This document shows positions 1-7,439 of a stretch of 64,000 nucleotides of DNA, one piece after another (within the stretch, counting starts at the first letter, position 1; every line of letters begins with the position of its first letter). Below the pieces are notes generated by a model. That model did not search any database, was not told the origin of the DNA, and saw only the letters and a list, made by a program, of their open reading frames with translations. Source of the stretch: Fictibacillus nanhaiensis (GTDB taxonomy: Bacteria > Bacillota > Bacilli > Bacillales > Fictibacillaceae); NCBI GenBank assembly GCA_017052515.1, contig JAFHKR010000039.1, forward strand, positions 124,001-188,000, written 5' to 3'. The position numbers were made by a program, and so were the translations under genes.

Positions 1-474
1 GATACCGTTTTTCAAATTCAGATACAAGGTTTTAAAACGATAGGTGATGAAAGATTCTTAGAAAGAATGGAGAAAATACTATCTCAAAATCTATCCATAA
101 AAGAAAAATGGGAAAATGTTTGGTCACTCGCTGATTCGGAAGTAGTTGATCGTTTTTTATTTGAAGACCAAAAGGTAGCTAAGTGTAACAGACGGTTATG
201 GGAAAACAGCGGCTTGAGTAACACAGGGAAAATGATGAAGGCACTTCAAATGAACCCTCCGTGTCCCCCTCTTGAAAAACGATTAAACCAAATTAAGCAT
301 CATACGCTTATCTTAACGGGTATCCACGATCGAAATACGGGTTTGAAGATATCAAATATTATTGAACAGAAACTATCGAACAGTAAGTTAGAGAAATTTA
401 AAAACAGTGCGCACTTTCCAGATTTAGAAGAAGAGAAAAAATTTGTAACAACGACATTAGAATTTTTAAGATAG
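1..474 (+). CDS. alpha/beta hydrolase, 3' part only
   Basis: The frame is open from base 1, so the gene starts outside the window; the ATG at 67 is internal. The visible C-terminal ~157 residues fit the lid and last strands of an alpha/beta hydrolase. A strand ending in LTGIHDRNT carries the likely acid position, and SAHFPDLEEEKKF near the end supplies the likely catalytic His. The nucleophile elbow is off the window. Only 10 nt separate its stop from the first GNAT gene, so it is probably co-transcribed with the acetyltransferases that follow. Substrate unknown. Confidence 0.7.
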   Translation, partial: DTVFQIQIQGFKTIGDERFLERMEKILSQNLSIKEKWENVWSLADSEVVDRFLFEDQKVAKCNRRLWENSGLSNTGKMMKALQMNPPCPPLEKRLNQIKHHTLILTGIHDRNTGLKISNIIEQKLSNSKLEKFKNSAHFPDLEEEKKFVTTTLEFLR

Positions 475-484
475 GGGTCCCAGG

Positions 485-976
485 ATGCTAGATATATTGG
501 ATACGTCGAAAGTTAATAAAAAATTGATTAATGAATTCTTCCAAAAGCACTGGGGAAGTCCGGAGATGGTGATTTCTAGTGGCACATTTAAATGCAATGA
601 ACTTGATGGTTTCGTTGCTATTAATGAGATGGGTGAAATAGTAGGTCTCCTTACATATATCATAAATAAAAATGTCTGTGAAATTATTTCTTTAGACAGT
701 ATTTTAGAAAACAAAGGAATTGGTACAGAACTATTAAAAAAAGTTGAAATACAAGCTATTAATCAAGAAGTTCTACAAGTGAAAGTAACGACTACGAACG
801 ATAACATAAAGGCATTGAGCTTTTATCAAAAAAGAGGTTATTGTTTAACTAACCTTCTTCCAAATGAAGTAGAAAAGGCTAGGAGAGTAAAACCCGAAAT
901 TCCTCGAATCGCAGACAATGGCATCCCTATTCGAGATGAAATCGTGTTGAGTAAATTCCTTCCAAGGAGTATTTAA
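485..976 (+). CDS. GNAT family N-acetyltransferase
   Basis: A 163-residue protein with the GNAT fold. Motif A is visible as SILENKGIGTELLKKVE (acetyl-CoA pyrophosphate loop, about residues 77-93), followed by the alpha-4/beta-7 segment NIKALSFYQKRGY. It transfers an acetyl group from acetyl-CoA to an amine; the substrate cannot be told from sequence. It starts 10 nt after the hydrolase and its stop lies 2 nt before the next GNAT gene, so it is part of a tight run of acetyltransferases reading rightward. Confidence 0.85.
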   Translation: MLDILDTSKVNKKLINEFFQKHWGSPEMVISSGTFKCNELDGFVAINEMGEIVGLLTYIINKNVCEIISLDSILENKGIGTELLKKVEIQAINQEVLQVKVTTTNDNIKALSFYQKRGYCLTNLLPNEVEKARRVKPEIPRIADNGIPIRDEIVLSKFLPRSI

Positions 977-978
977 GG

Positions 979-1383
979 ATGGTCGACAAAGAAGAGAAGA
1001 TCACTTATGTTACAGATGATCAGGATGTGTCTGTTTCAAAATTTCTATCTTTAGTGAATGCTATATGGCCAGGTGATTACCATGAACAGTCTACTGTAGA
1101 AGCATTAAATAGAACATTAAACATTACAGCATGGGATCATGAGAAACTCGTTGGCTGTGTTCGTATTCTTACTGATGGCTATTTCTTTGGAACCATCACT
1201 GAGATTCTTGTTAGGCCAGACTATCAAGGAAGGAAGATAGGAAAACATCTAATGGAATTGGCTTGGGAACAAAGTCCAACATCCCTCTTTATAGGTGCTC
1301 AGCCAGGAAAAGAATATTTCTTTGAAAAGTTAGGTTATACAAAGTCCATTCAATCTTTTCAAAAGAAAAAACAAAGAAAATAG
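979..1383 (+). CDS. GNAT family N-acetyltransferase
   Basis: A 134-residue GNAT domain. Motif A reads VRPDYQGRKIGKHLME (about residues 79-94) and the C-terminal YFFEKLGYTKS segment is typical of small Bacillus acetyltransferases. The ATG at 979 follows the previous stop by 2 nt, with an AAGGA immediately in front overlapping the upstream gene end, which suggests translational coupling. The basic tail (QKKKQRK) is unusual but short. Substrate unknown. Confidence 0.85.
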   Translation: MVDKEEKITYVTDDQDVSVSKFLSLVNAIWPGDYHEQSTVEALNRTLNITAWDHEKLVGCVRILTDGYFFGTITEILVRPDYQGRKIGKHLMELAWEQSPTSLFIGAQPGKEYFFEKLGYTKSIQSFQKKKQRK

Positions 1384-1391
1384 GTGAAAAC

Positions 1392-1946
1392 ATGCAAAAA
1401 GCACTTCCGAAAGTTAAACTTAGAGACCTCGTGATCGAAGATGCTGAAGATCGTTATGCGTGGTGTTTGGACGTAGAAGTGACAAAGTACCTTAACATGC
1501 CTGACAAATATACGCCGTTCAGTATAGAAGAAACAAGAAACTGGATCATTCAGTGTATTGAAAAGAAAAATGGATATGATCAAAAAGCGATAATCAGTGA
1601 GCACGGTAAACATATTGGATGGGTAGATTTAAAAAATATAGATCGTTTAAATCAACATGCAGAATTGGGCATAGCCATTGGAGATAAGAGTTATTGGGGC
1701 AAAGGCTATGGAATTGCAGCTATGCATGAGATGTTAAAGTACGGTTTTCGTGAACTTTCTCTAAATAAGATCTGGCTGAGAGTAGAGGTCGATAATGAAA
1801 GAGCCATTACATCCTATAAAAAAGCAGGTTATGTAGAAGAAGGGATTCTAAGACAAGACCGTCTACGCAACTGGATGTTTGTTGATCGATTAAGAATGAG
1901 TATGTTAAAAGAAGAATATTTTGCAAATAGTTTATCGCAAAGTTAA
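1392..1946 (+). CDS. RimJ/RimL-type GNAT acetyltransferase
   Basis: A 184-residue protein of the RimJ/RimL subgroup (GNAT_3). Visible are the N-terminal KLRDLVIEDAEDRYAW strand-helix, AELGIAIGDKSYWGKGYGIAA as motif A (about residues 89-109), and NERAITSYKKAGYVEEG near the end. Members acetylate N-terminal or other primary amines, or detoxify small molecules. This is the third acetyltransferase in a row, 8 nt after the previous gene, and the last gene before a terminator. Confidence 0.88.
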   Translation: MQKALPKVKLRDLVIEDAEDRYAWCLDVEVTKYLNMPDKYTPFSIEETRNWIIQCIEKKNGYDQKAIISEHGKHIGWVDLKNIDRLNQHAELGIAIGDKSYWGKGYGIAAMHEMLKYGFRELSLNKIWLRVEVDNERAITSYKKAGYVEEGILRQDRLRNWMFVDRLRMSMLKEEYFANSLSQS

Positions 1947-2060
1947 GGAATGTATACAAAATTATTACCTGTAAAATTTTATAAGTTAATTGGAATAATT
2001 ACTCATTTCAAGGTAAACCTAATCACATACAACGAACAGGTTTGCCACTTGTTTCACAGA

Positions 2061-2089
2061 GGACGATGCGCCAAGGGTCGTCCTTTTTT
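2061..2089 (+). terminator. Rho-independent terminator after the GNAT run
   Basis: GGACGA (2061-2066) pairs with TCGTCC (2078-2083) and is followed by six T residues. It separates the acetyltransferase genes from the spore protein gene. Confidence 0.75.
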
Positions 2090-2177
2090 GTATTAGCAAA
2101 TACTACCTTTTCTGTGGCGCATAAGAACGATTCATTGTGGAATTATAATCTTAATTCAACTAGGAGGTGAAAATAAC

Positions 2178-2360
2178 ATGGCTAACTCAAACCAATTAGT
2201 AGTACCTGGTGCACAACAAGCTATCGACCAAATGAAGTATGAAATCGCTTCTGAGTTCGGTGTAAACCTTGGACCAGACAGCACTTCTCGTGCTAACGGA
2301 TCTGTAGGTGGTGAAATCACAAAACGTCTAGTAGCTCAAGCTCTTGGCGGAAAGCGCTAA
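2178..2360 (+). CDS. alpha/beta-type small acid-soluble spore protein
   Basis: A 60-residue SASP. It shows the family's [20 protein letters not shown] segment with the GPR protease cleavage region (KYEIA), the central [19 protein letters not shown] and the C-terminal ITKRLV. These proteins coat DNA in the spore core, shift it to the A form and protect it from UV, then supply amino acids at germination. AGGAGGTG lies 8 nt before the ATG. It is monocistronic, flanked by terminators. Expression by sigma-G in the forespore is expected from the family, but I could not pick a convincing sigma-G promoter. Confidence 0.97.
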   Translation: MANSNQLVVPGAQQAIDQMKYEIASEFGVNLGPDSTSRANGSVGGEITKRLVAQALGGKR

Positions 2361-2380
2361 TTAATTAAATATCATGGCTT

Positions 2381-2412
2381 GGCTATCTGTTCATCGCAGA
2401 TAGCCTTTTTGT
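2381..2412 (+). terminator. terminator of the SASP gene
   Basis: A perfect 9-bp stem, GGCTATCTG (2381-2389) with CAGATAGCC (2397-2405), then TTTTTG. Confidence 0.9.
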
Positions 2413-2436
2413 TTTTTACATACTAAACTTTCCTGT

Positions 2437-2465
2437 TTGACATTTTTGTTGAAGTATTTTATATT
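2437..2465 (+). promoter_or_regulatory. sigma-A promoter of the MarR operon
   Basis: TTGACA (2437-2442), a 17-bp spacer and TATATT (2460-2465): a near-consensus housekeeping promoter directly upstream of the MarR gene. Confidence 0.8.
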
Positions 2466-2473
2466 AGTTGACG

Positions 2474-2497
2474 TATCAATTATTGAGCTATCAATTA
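2474..2497 (+). promoter_or_regulatory. direct repeat, candidate MarR operator
   Basis: TATCAATTA occurs at 2474-2482 and again at 2489-2497, 15 bp apart, starting 9 bp after the -10 element of the operon promoter. A repressor bound here would sit on the transcription start, which fits autoregulation by the MarR protein encoded just downstream. Confidence 0.45.
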
Positions 2498-2510
2498 CTT
2501 GAGGAGGGGG

Positions 2511-2948
2511 ATGCTGTTGTCCAACTCATATATAGATGATGAGAAGATTATTAACCGTTTGTATGAGATACATCGTAGAACGGTTCCTAAGTTTGAGAGC
2601 TGTACAGGCATTAGTCAAACACGTTTAGAGCTTTTGCATGAGTTATATGAAGTTGAAGAGATCAGTCAGAGAGCTCTTCAAAAGAAAGTTAATATTGATC
2701 ATGCAGCTGTAACAAGGCATCTTAAGCAGCTTGAAGATAAGGGAATGGTTATTAGAAGAAAAGACCCTAAAGATCAACGATTTACGTATGTTTCTCTATC
2801 AGAGGAAGGTCGTTTAAAAATCATTCATTACCGGGAAGAGAAAGAACGTTTTATTTCTGGTGTATTGCATGATTTTTCTGAGGAAGAAAGAAAAACGTTG
2901 CTGGGGATGTTAACTCGTATTCAGCGCAACATTGAAATTTTTGAGTAG
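2511..2948 (+). CDS. MarR family transcriptional regulator
   Basis: About 145 residues with a winged helix: QRALQKKVNIDHAAVTRHLKQLEDKGMV (recognition helix) and the wing RRKDPKDQRFTYVSLSEEG. Start choice is uncertain. AGGAGG ends at 2507, only 3 nt before the ATG at 2511; the in-frame CTG (2514) or TTG (2517) would have better spacing. It heads an operon with a nitroreductase and an ABM-type monooxygenase, an arrangement resembling B. subtilis ydgJ-ydgI. By analogy with such MarR/DUF24 systems it probably senses quinones or other electrophiles; that is inference. Confidence 0.9.
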   Translation: MLLSNSYIDDEKIINRLYEIHRRTVPKFESCTGISQTRLELLHELYEVEEISQRALQKKVNIDHAAVTRHLKQLEDKGMVIRRKDPKDQRFTYVSLSEEGRLKIIHYREEKERFISGVLHDFSEEERKTLLGMLTRIQRNIEIFE

Positions 2949-2993
2949 TCATCAACTTAAACAACTAAGACATTTAAACACAAAGGAGAATGC

Positions 2994-3632
2994 ATGATGC
3001 AACAAACTAAAATTAACGACTTTAACGAAATTATCACTGGACGCCGTTCCATCCGTAACTACGATCCATCAGTAAAAATCTCTAGAGAAGAGATGAAAGA
3101 AATCTTAACAGAGGCTTCTCTTGCTCCATCATCTGTTAACTTACAGCCTTGGCGTTTTGTCGTGATTGATACTCCAGAAGGAAAAGAAACGCTAGCGCCA
3201 CTTGCCAAGTTCAACCAACGACAAGTAGAAACTTCATCCGCAGTCATTGCTGTATTCGCAGATAACAACAGCTTGGATTACCTTGAAAAGATCTACGACA
3301 AAGCTGTAGACGAAGGGCATATGCCTCAAGAAGTTAGAGATCAACAAGTGCCAGCCATCCGTGGACTTTTAGAACAAATGACTCCTGAGCAATTCAAAGA
3401 TATGAACTTGATCGATGCAGGTCTTGTTTCCATGCAACTGATGCTTGTTGCTCGTGCACACGGATATGACACGAACCCGATTGGTGGTTACGAAAAAGCT
3501 GAAATTGCTGAAGCTTTTGGTCTAGATAAAGAGCGTTATTTCCCAGTTATGTTGCTTTCTATCGGTAAAGCGGCTGATGCAGGATATCAATCTGTTCGTC
3601 TATCAGTAGAAGAAACAACAGAGTGGAGATAA
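2994..3632 (+). CDS. nitroreductase family FMN oxidoreductase (YdgI-like)
   Basis: A 212-residue protein of the nitroreductase fold. It has the FMN-phosphate binding RRSIRNYDP near the N terminus, LAPSSVNLQPWRFVVI, and a C-terminal region ending in a conserved Arg/Trp segment. Such enzymes reduce nitroaromatics, quinones or related electrophiles with NAD(P)H. ATGs at 2990 (out of frame), 2994 and 2997 compete; AAAGGAG at 2982-2988 fits 2994 or 2997. It is second in the MarR operon, consistent with a detoxification role. Confidence 0.9.
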   Translation: MMQQTKINDFNEIITGRRSIRNYDPSVKISREEMKEILTEASLAPSSVNLQPWRFVVIDTPEGKETLAPLAKFNQRQVETSSAVIAVFADNNSLDYLEKIYDKAVDEGHMPQEVRDQQVPAIRGLLEQMTPEQFKDMNLIDAGLVSMQLMLVARAHGYDTNPIGGYEKAEIAEAFGLDKERYFPVMLLSIGKAADAGYQSVRLSVEETTEWR

Positions 3633-3651
3633 GAAAGGGGAATAGATAAAG

Positions 3652-3945
3652 ATGATTATTATTCACGCAGGTTTAACGGTACAAAAAGATAAAGAAGAAG
3701 CATTTTTAGCAGAGGTAAAAACATTAGTAGAAGCTTCACGTGCTGAAAGTGGTAACATTCAATACGATCTAAAGAAAGATACAGAAAAAGAAGGAACGTA
3801 TATGATGGTCGAAGTTTGGGAGAACCAAGAAGCGGTTCAAAACCATAACAAAAGTGAGCACTTTGTGGCGTTCGGTCAAAAGGCAGCAAGCTTTATGGCT
3901 GCTCCAACGGATGTAAAAGTGTACGCTGGCGAACAAGTAAAATAA
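3652..3945 (+). CDS. antibiotic biosynthesis monooxygenase (ABM) domain protein
   Basis: A 97-residue single ABM/YgiN-type ferredoxin-like domain: MIIIHAGLTVQKDKEEAFL at the start, the SGNIQYDL motif, and MMVEVWENQEAVQNHNKSEHF with the conserved Trp and His. Homologues include quinol monooxygenases and heme-degrading proteins. It ends the MarR-nitroreductase operon and is followed by a strong terminator. Pairing with a nitroreductase suggests quinone turnover, which is inference. Confidence 0.88.
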   Translation: MIIIHAGLTVQKDKEEAFLAEVKTLVEASRAESGNIQYDLKKDTEKEGTYMMVEVWENQEAVQNHNKSEHFVAFGQKAASFMAAPTDVKVYAGEQVK

Positions 3946-3953
3946 TGATGAAA

Positions 3954-3985
3954 GGAAGGCGCATAACATGTGCCTTCCTTTTTTA
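3954..3985 (+). terminator. terminator of the MarR-nitroreductase-ABM operon
   Basis: GGAAGGC (3954-3960) pairs with GCCTTCC (3972-3978), extended inward by three pairs, followed by a run of T. It also lies just beyond the stop of the leftward yiaA-like gene. Confidence 0.9.
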
Positions 3986-3992
3986 TTAAATA

Positions 3993-4247
3993 TTATTCAG
4001 CTTTCGTGTACTTGCGCTCTTGTTCAGCGATGAGTTCATCATCCTCCGCATTATCGCGAGTAACCTTTTGGGTAAGAATCGCACCAACGGCTACCAAAAT
4101 CATGACAGCAATGTAATAACCTTTTTCGTTCAGTTGCAGATTGTCTGCATTGTAAAGTCCGATACAAAACATGGTTACTCCCGCGATGAACGTAAAATAA
4201 GCTAAAACGGTAAATGCTGGGGTGTTTCTTCTTCTATGACGTTGCAT
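3993..4247 (-). CDS. YiaA/YiaB two-helix membrane protein
   Basis: An 84-residue protein starting MQRHRRRNTPAF. The ATG at 4247 has AAGGAGG 9 nt upstream, so longer frames reaching 4403 are not used. Two hydrophobic helices (about residues 9-30 and 41-62) are linked by a short GLYNADNLQLNEKGYY loop, the pattern of the YiaAB two-helix family. The tail is charged. Function is not established for the family. Confidence 0.75.
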   Translation of the reverse strand: MQRHRRRNTPAFTVLAYFTFIAGVTMFCIGLYNADNLQLNEKGYYIAVMILVAVGAILTQKVTRDNAEDDELIAEQERKYTKAE

Positions 4248-4265
4248 ATGTAAACCTCCTTCATT

Positions 4266-4311
4266 CTCTTTTAAATAGATAAACAAATCTCTTTTAAATA
4301 GATAAACAAAT
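4266..4311. repeat. perfect 23-bp tandem duplication
   Basis: Two identical, abutting 23-bp units (4266-4288 and 4289-4311) starting CTCTTTTAAATAG, just upstream of the yiaA-like start and its SD. It lies in the 5' leader or promoter area of that gene. Probably a recent slippage duplication. Confidence 0.95.
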
Positions 4312-4410
4312 ATATGCCAAAAGCTATCTTCATTATAATAAATAATTGGATTTATTTCCTTATTTTTCTTATTCGTTAATACTGTTTCTGCTTTATAGCC
4401 CATAAGAGAA

Positions 4411-5151
4411 TTATTTCATTCTATTAAGAAGTGGAATTAAATAATCAACCGTATCGCGATGATTGTTGTCTATAAAATCGTTTATTGAACTTGGTTCATT
4501 CTTAATTGAAACCAAACGAACAAACTCTGATTTTTCGCCGATTGCTAAAAATACTTCACTCAATTTGTTATATTCATCTTCTAACTGGCTATTCGTTAAA
4601 TTCAATTGGACATGAAACAGTACGGCTAGAAAGTCATAATCTCCACCCGTTTTTAAAAAACGAACAGAACAACTACTCACGCAATCGAGATGAATACCAA
4701 GCTCTTCTGTCATTTCTCGCAAGACACTATCCTGTAGTTGAAACTGATTACCGTGTAGATCGGTTCTGCTTAAGCCGCCGCCTACACACTGTAATCGACC
4801 AGGATAAGCGGTTTGATCATTCATCTCACCAAAAACAAAGTAAGAATCTGAGGTTTCTACTAATCCAGCTCCATAAATAACTCTACAGGCATGGTCGCCC
4901 ATATTCTTCGTTTTGACTGAATAAAGATAATGAGCGTAATTACTCGATTTTAAATCAAAAACGAATTCTTGGTCTGTTTCTTTCATTTCATCTATATGAA
5001 AAACTTCACCGTTCGTAAAACGATTCTCATAATTAAAACGACTCCAAAAAGTTTCTACTTCAGATTGAAAGGATTTAGGTAATTGTAAAGGATGATTGTC
5101 TAAAATAAGCTTTAATGATTTCGAAACAACTTGAAGCAAAACGGGTTTCAT
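4411..5151 (-). CDS. NUDIX hydrolase
   Basis: A 246-residue protein with the Nudix box in the middle: GG at about residue 125 and then SVLREMTEELGI, the REx2EE core that binds the catalytic metal. Residues 1-100 form an extra N-terminal region that I do not recognise. Nudix enzymes split a nucleoside diphosphate linked to another group. GAGGAG precedes the ATG by 7 nt. It is last in a leftward operon, 20 nt after the cupin gene. Confidence 0.85.
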   Translation of the reverse strand: MKPVLLQVVSKSLKLILDNHPLQLPKSFQSEVETFWSRFNYENRFTNGEVFHIDEMKETDQEFVFDLKSSNYAHYLYSVKTKNMGDHACRVIYGAGLVETSDSYFVFGEMNDQTAYPGRLQCVGGGLSRTDLHGNQFQLQDSVLREMTEELGIHLDCVSSCSVRFLKTGGDYDFLAVLFHVQLNLTNSQLEDEYNKLSEVFLAIGEKSEFVRLVSIKNEPSSINDFIDNNHRDTVDYLIPLLNRMK

Positions 5152-5171
5152 TGGGAATCTCCTCGTATGTT

Positions 5172-5525
5172 CTATTTTAGTGTCATAAAAAAAGCAGGTT
5201 CAAGCATCTCGGATTCAATAATGATTGCAGTAAGACCACCATTTGTAGATGTTTCATGATATTCTCCCTTAATCCAAAAAACAGCTTCCCCCGTTTTGAC
5301 TTTTTGAATTACTTTATCCTCACCACAAACCTCAGCTTCTCCACTCACCACAAGAAGGATCTGAGGAACTACAGCTTGATGATAGCCAATGACTCCTCCA
5401 GCTTCTAGATGAACGCATCCAATATGTGCCGGCATCTCCGTTTTTACAATCCTAGACATTACAAAATCAGAGTTGAATTTAGAAATGTGTTTTCCTGATC
5501 CTTTAGTAAATTGAAAAATTTCCAT
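5172..5525 (-). CDS. cupin domain protein
   Basis: A 117-residue single cupin. Motif 1 is represented by HLEAGGVIGYHQAVVPQILLVVSGEAE and motif 2 by KTGEAVFWIKGEYHETSTNG. The usual metal-binding His set is partly kept (H at about 51, H at about 93). Function is unknown; a small-molecule sensor or isomerase are possibilities. It lies between the 520-residue membrane protein gene (17 nt upstream) and the NUDIX gene, in the same direction. Confidence 0.8.
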   Translation of the reverse strand: MEIFQFTKGSGKHISKFNSDFVMSRIVKTEMPAHIGCVHLEAGGVIGYHQAVVPQILLVVSGEAEVCGEDKVIQKVKTGEAVFWIKGEYHETSTNGGLTAIIIESEMLEPAFFMTLK

Positions 5526-5541
5526 GTGTTTTCTCCATTCT

Positions 5542-7104
5542 CTAAAACATATAAGGCCCTACAACAAGCGATAAAAAGAAAGTGTTTAAAACAGCGAAAT
5601 AACAAATGGCCGTGAGTTTACTCCAGTCTTGCTTTCTTCCATACCACACTGCGGCACCACTTAATAGAGCGAGCACCACAGGAATAACAAAGGAGCTACC
5701 TGTAAACGCCAAGAAATCAGGAGCAAACATGTAATAATGGGTGTTAAAGAATTTCTGAATAAAGATGAATTGAACACCGAGAAACAGAGCTAAGATGGTG
5801 TACAAAATGCGCTTATCTTCATCTTCCATCAGTTTAATCTTCACTATGTAGATGACTAATGCAAAAAGTACGGCAGGAGCGATCCAATATACTGAACTCA
5901 TCGCAAAGATTAATCCTTGAAAAAGAGACAAAACCGTTGCAGAAACGGCTTCCTTAAGATCTACTTTTGTTATTTTTAAACTCTTTTCAATAATTTCAGG
6001 ATTCTTTGATGCTCCGCTAAATGTGTACTCTTTGTATCCCACTAAATTTACCCAGATCACTGAATCTTCACCAACCCAGTATGGGTGAAGAGACTGATCG
6101 TTTGTTGTACTGCGGAGCTCAGTTTTCCATACAACACCATCAGCACGCGCTTCATACACATTAACAGCTTCCTTATCGTTAGACTTTAATGCACGAGTGG
6201 TAAACAATACTTTTGCTTGACCATTGTTATCAATACCATATTGAATAAACTTAGGGTTTTCTAGCTTTATTCCATGATTATCTATGAATGTCATGATAGA
6301 AAAATTCCATTCCCTACCTGCATTCAATTGGTTAGTTCCTTGAAAAATCTTATAAGACTTACCACCAGAACTATTGGAAAACAGAGTATAATAAACGGTC
6401 AGATCGTTTCCGTTCTCAATAAAGTAAAAACCAAAATGATTTTCATTAATCTGTTCCTCTTTATCTAGAATAATGTGTTCTCTTAAAACACTCTGACTTT
6501 CAGTTTGGTGATAAGTTACTTTCAATTGTTTGCTTGTTTGATTTGCAGATTTAACAACACTGAGGAAGGAATCTGATGTGTCATTTAGAACGATCGAATA
6601 AATTTGCTCGGTCACTTTCTTTATAGATCGAACACTCCAAGAACTTTTATCTACGGATAAAATTTCTTTTTCTTTAAAATAAATGATGTTGTTTGGATTA
6701 GAATCCATACCTCTCACATCTTCATCGAGTACCTTTTCTTTCTTGCCATCATAGTGAATCAGCTGTTGATCTCTTACGAAAACATACTGATCCCCTTGTA
6801 CCCAGAAGTCTTGTGGACTTGGGATAGAGAGAGGAGTGGTTTGTTTATCTTTCACCTCTAATTGATCAGTAACATGAAAACTCAACACTTCATTTTCTTT
6901 CGGTACATAAACCCGTTTCATTCCGTTCTGTTCTTGAAAAACCGGCTTAACTTCACCAATTTTTTCAGTTTGTAATGGCAGTGACCGGCTCCAACCTTCA
7001 ATGGGTAGTTTCAGTTCAGTCTTTAAATTTTCAAAAGTTAACGCTATAAAAACAACCAAGAAGAATAGAAGTGGAATAACAAAAGGCTTTATTTTTTTCA
7101 TCAT
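5542..7104 (-). CDS. membrane protein with large extracytoplasmic domain
   Basis: A 520-residue protein that I do not recognise. One N-terminal membrane helix (about 8-25) is followed by roughly 350 residues of beta-rich sequence with repeated short strands (for example YVFVRDQQLIHYDGKKEK), suggestive of a propeller-like outer domain. The C-terminal quarter has about four membrane helices (about 390-520). AAGGGGGAAAT precedes tandem ATG codons at 7104 and 7101. First gene of the leftward membrane protein-cupin-NUDIX group. Confidence 0.75.
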   Translation of the reverse strand: MMKKIKPFVIPLLFFLVVFIALTFENLKTELKLPIEGWSRSLPLQTEKIGEVKPVFQEQNGMKRVYVPKENEVLSFHVTDQLEVKDKQTTPLSIPSPQDFWVQGDQYVFVRDQQLIHYDGKKEKVLDEDVRGMDSNPNNIIYFKEKEILSVDKSSWSVRSIKKVTEQIYSIVLNDTSDSFLSVVKSANQTSKQLKVTYHQTESQSVLREHIILDKEEQINENHFGFYFIENGNDLTVYYTLFSNSSGGKSYKIFQGTNQLNAGREWNFSIMTFIDNHGIKLENPKFIQYGIDNNGQAKVLFTTRALKSNDKEAVNVYEARADGVVWKTELRSTTNDQSLHPYWVGEDSVIWVNLVGYKEYTFSGASKNPEIIEKSLKITKVDLKEAVSATVLSLFQGLIFAMSSVYWIAPAVLFALVIYIVKIKLMEDEDKRILYTILALFLGVQFIFIQKFFNTHYYMFAPDFLAFTGSSFVIPVVLALLSGAAVWYGRKQDWSKLTAICYFAVLNTFFLSLVVGPYMF

Positions 7105-7439
7105 ATTTCCCCCTTATTCCAAAATTCGACGAAAGTCCATATTTTTCCTTTTTTAAATTAAGTATACAAAAGTGTAAAATCCAAAGGTGTAAGCTGTTTT
7201 TAAAAAATAATTTGAAATCAAGCATAACCTATAAAATGATCAGCACTACACGATAGGTTAACTAGTAAGATCTTCTACCCACTCCTAAATTACTATATTT
7301 ACCTTTTATTAATTATTTTTATAATTATTCTAGTTATAATGATGGGCTTTCTTATGCTCTATGTCCGTCCTTAAGTATGATTGAATTTTCTGACAATAAA
7401 GATACACTTACCTTATATATACATAGGAGGTGTAGTGTT
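7105..7439. other. intergenic region with an inverted repeat
   Basis: A divergent AT-rich spacer between the leftward membrane-protein operon and the carboxypeptidase gene. It holds an 8-bp inverted repeat, TAACCTAT (7225-7232) and ATAGGTTA (7253-7260), separated by 20 bp. I see no gene in it, and no promoter I would defend. Confidence 0.5.
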
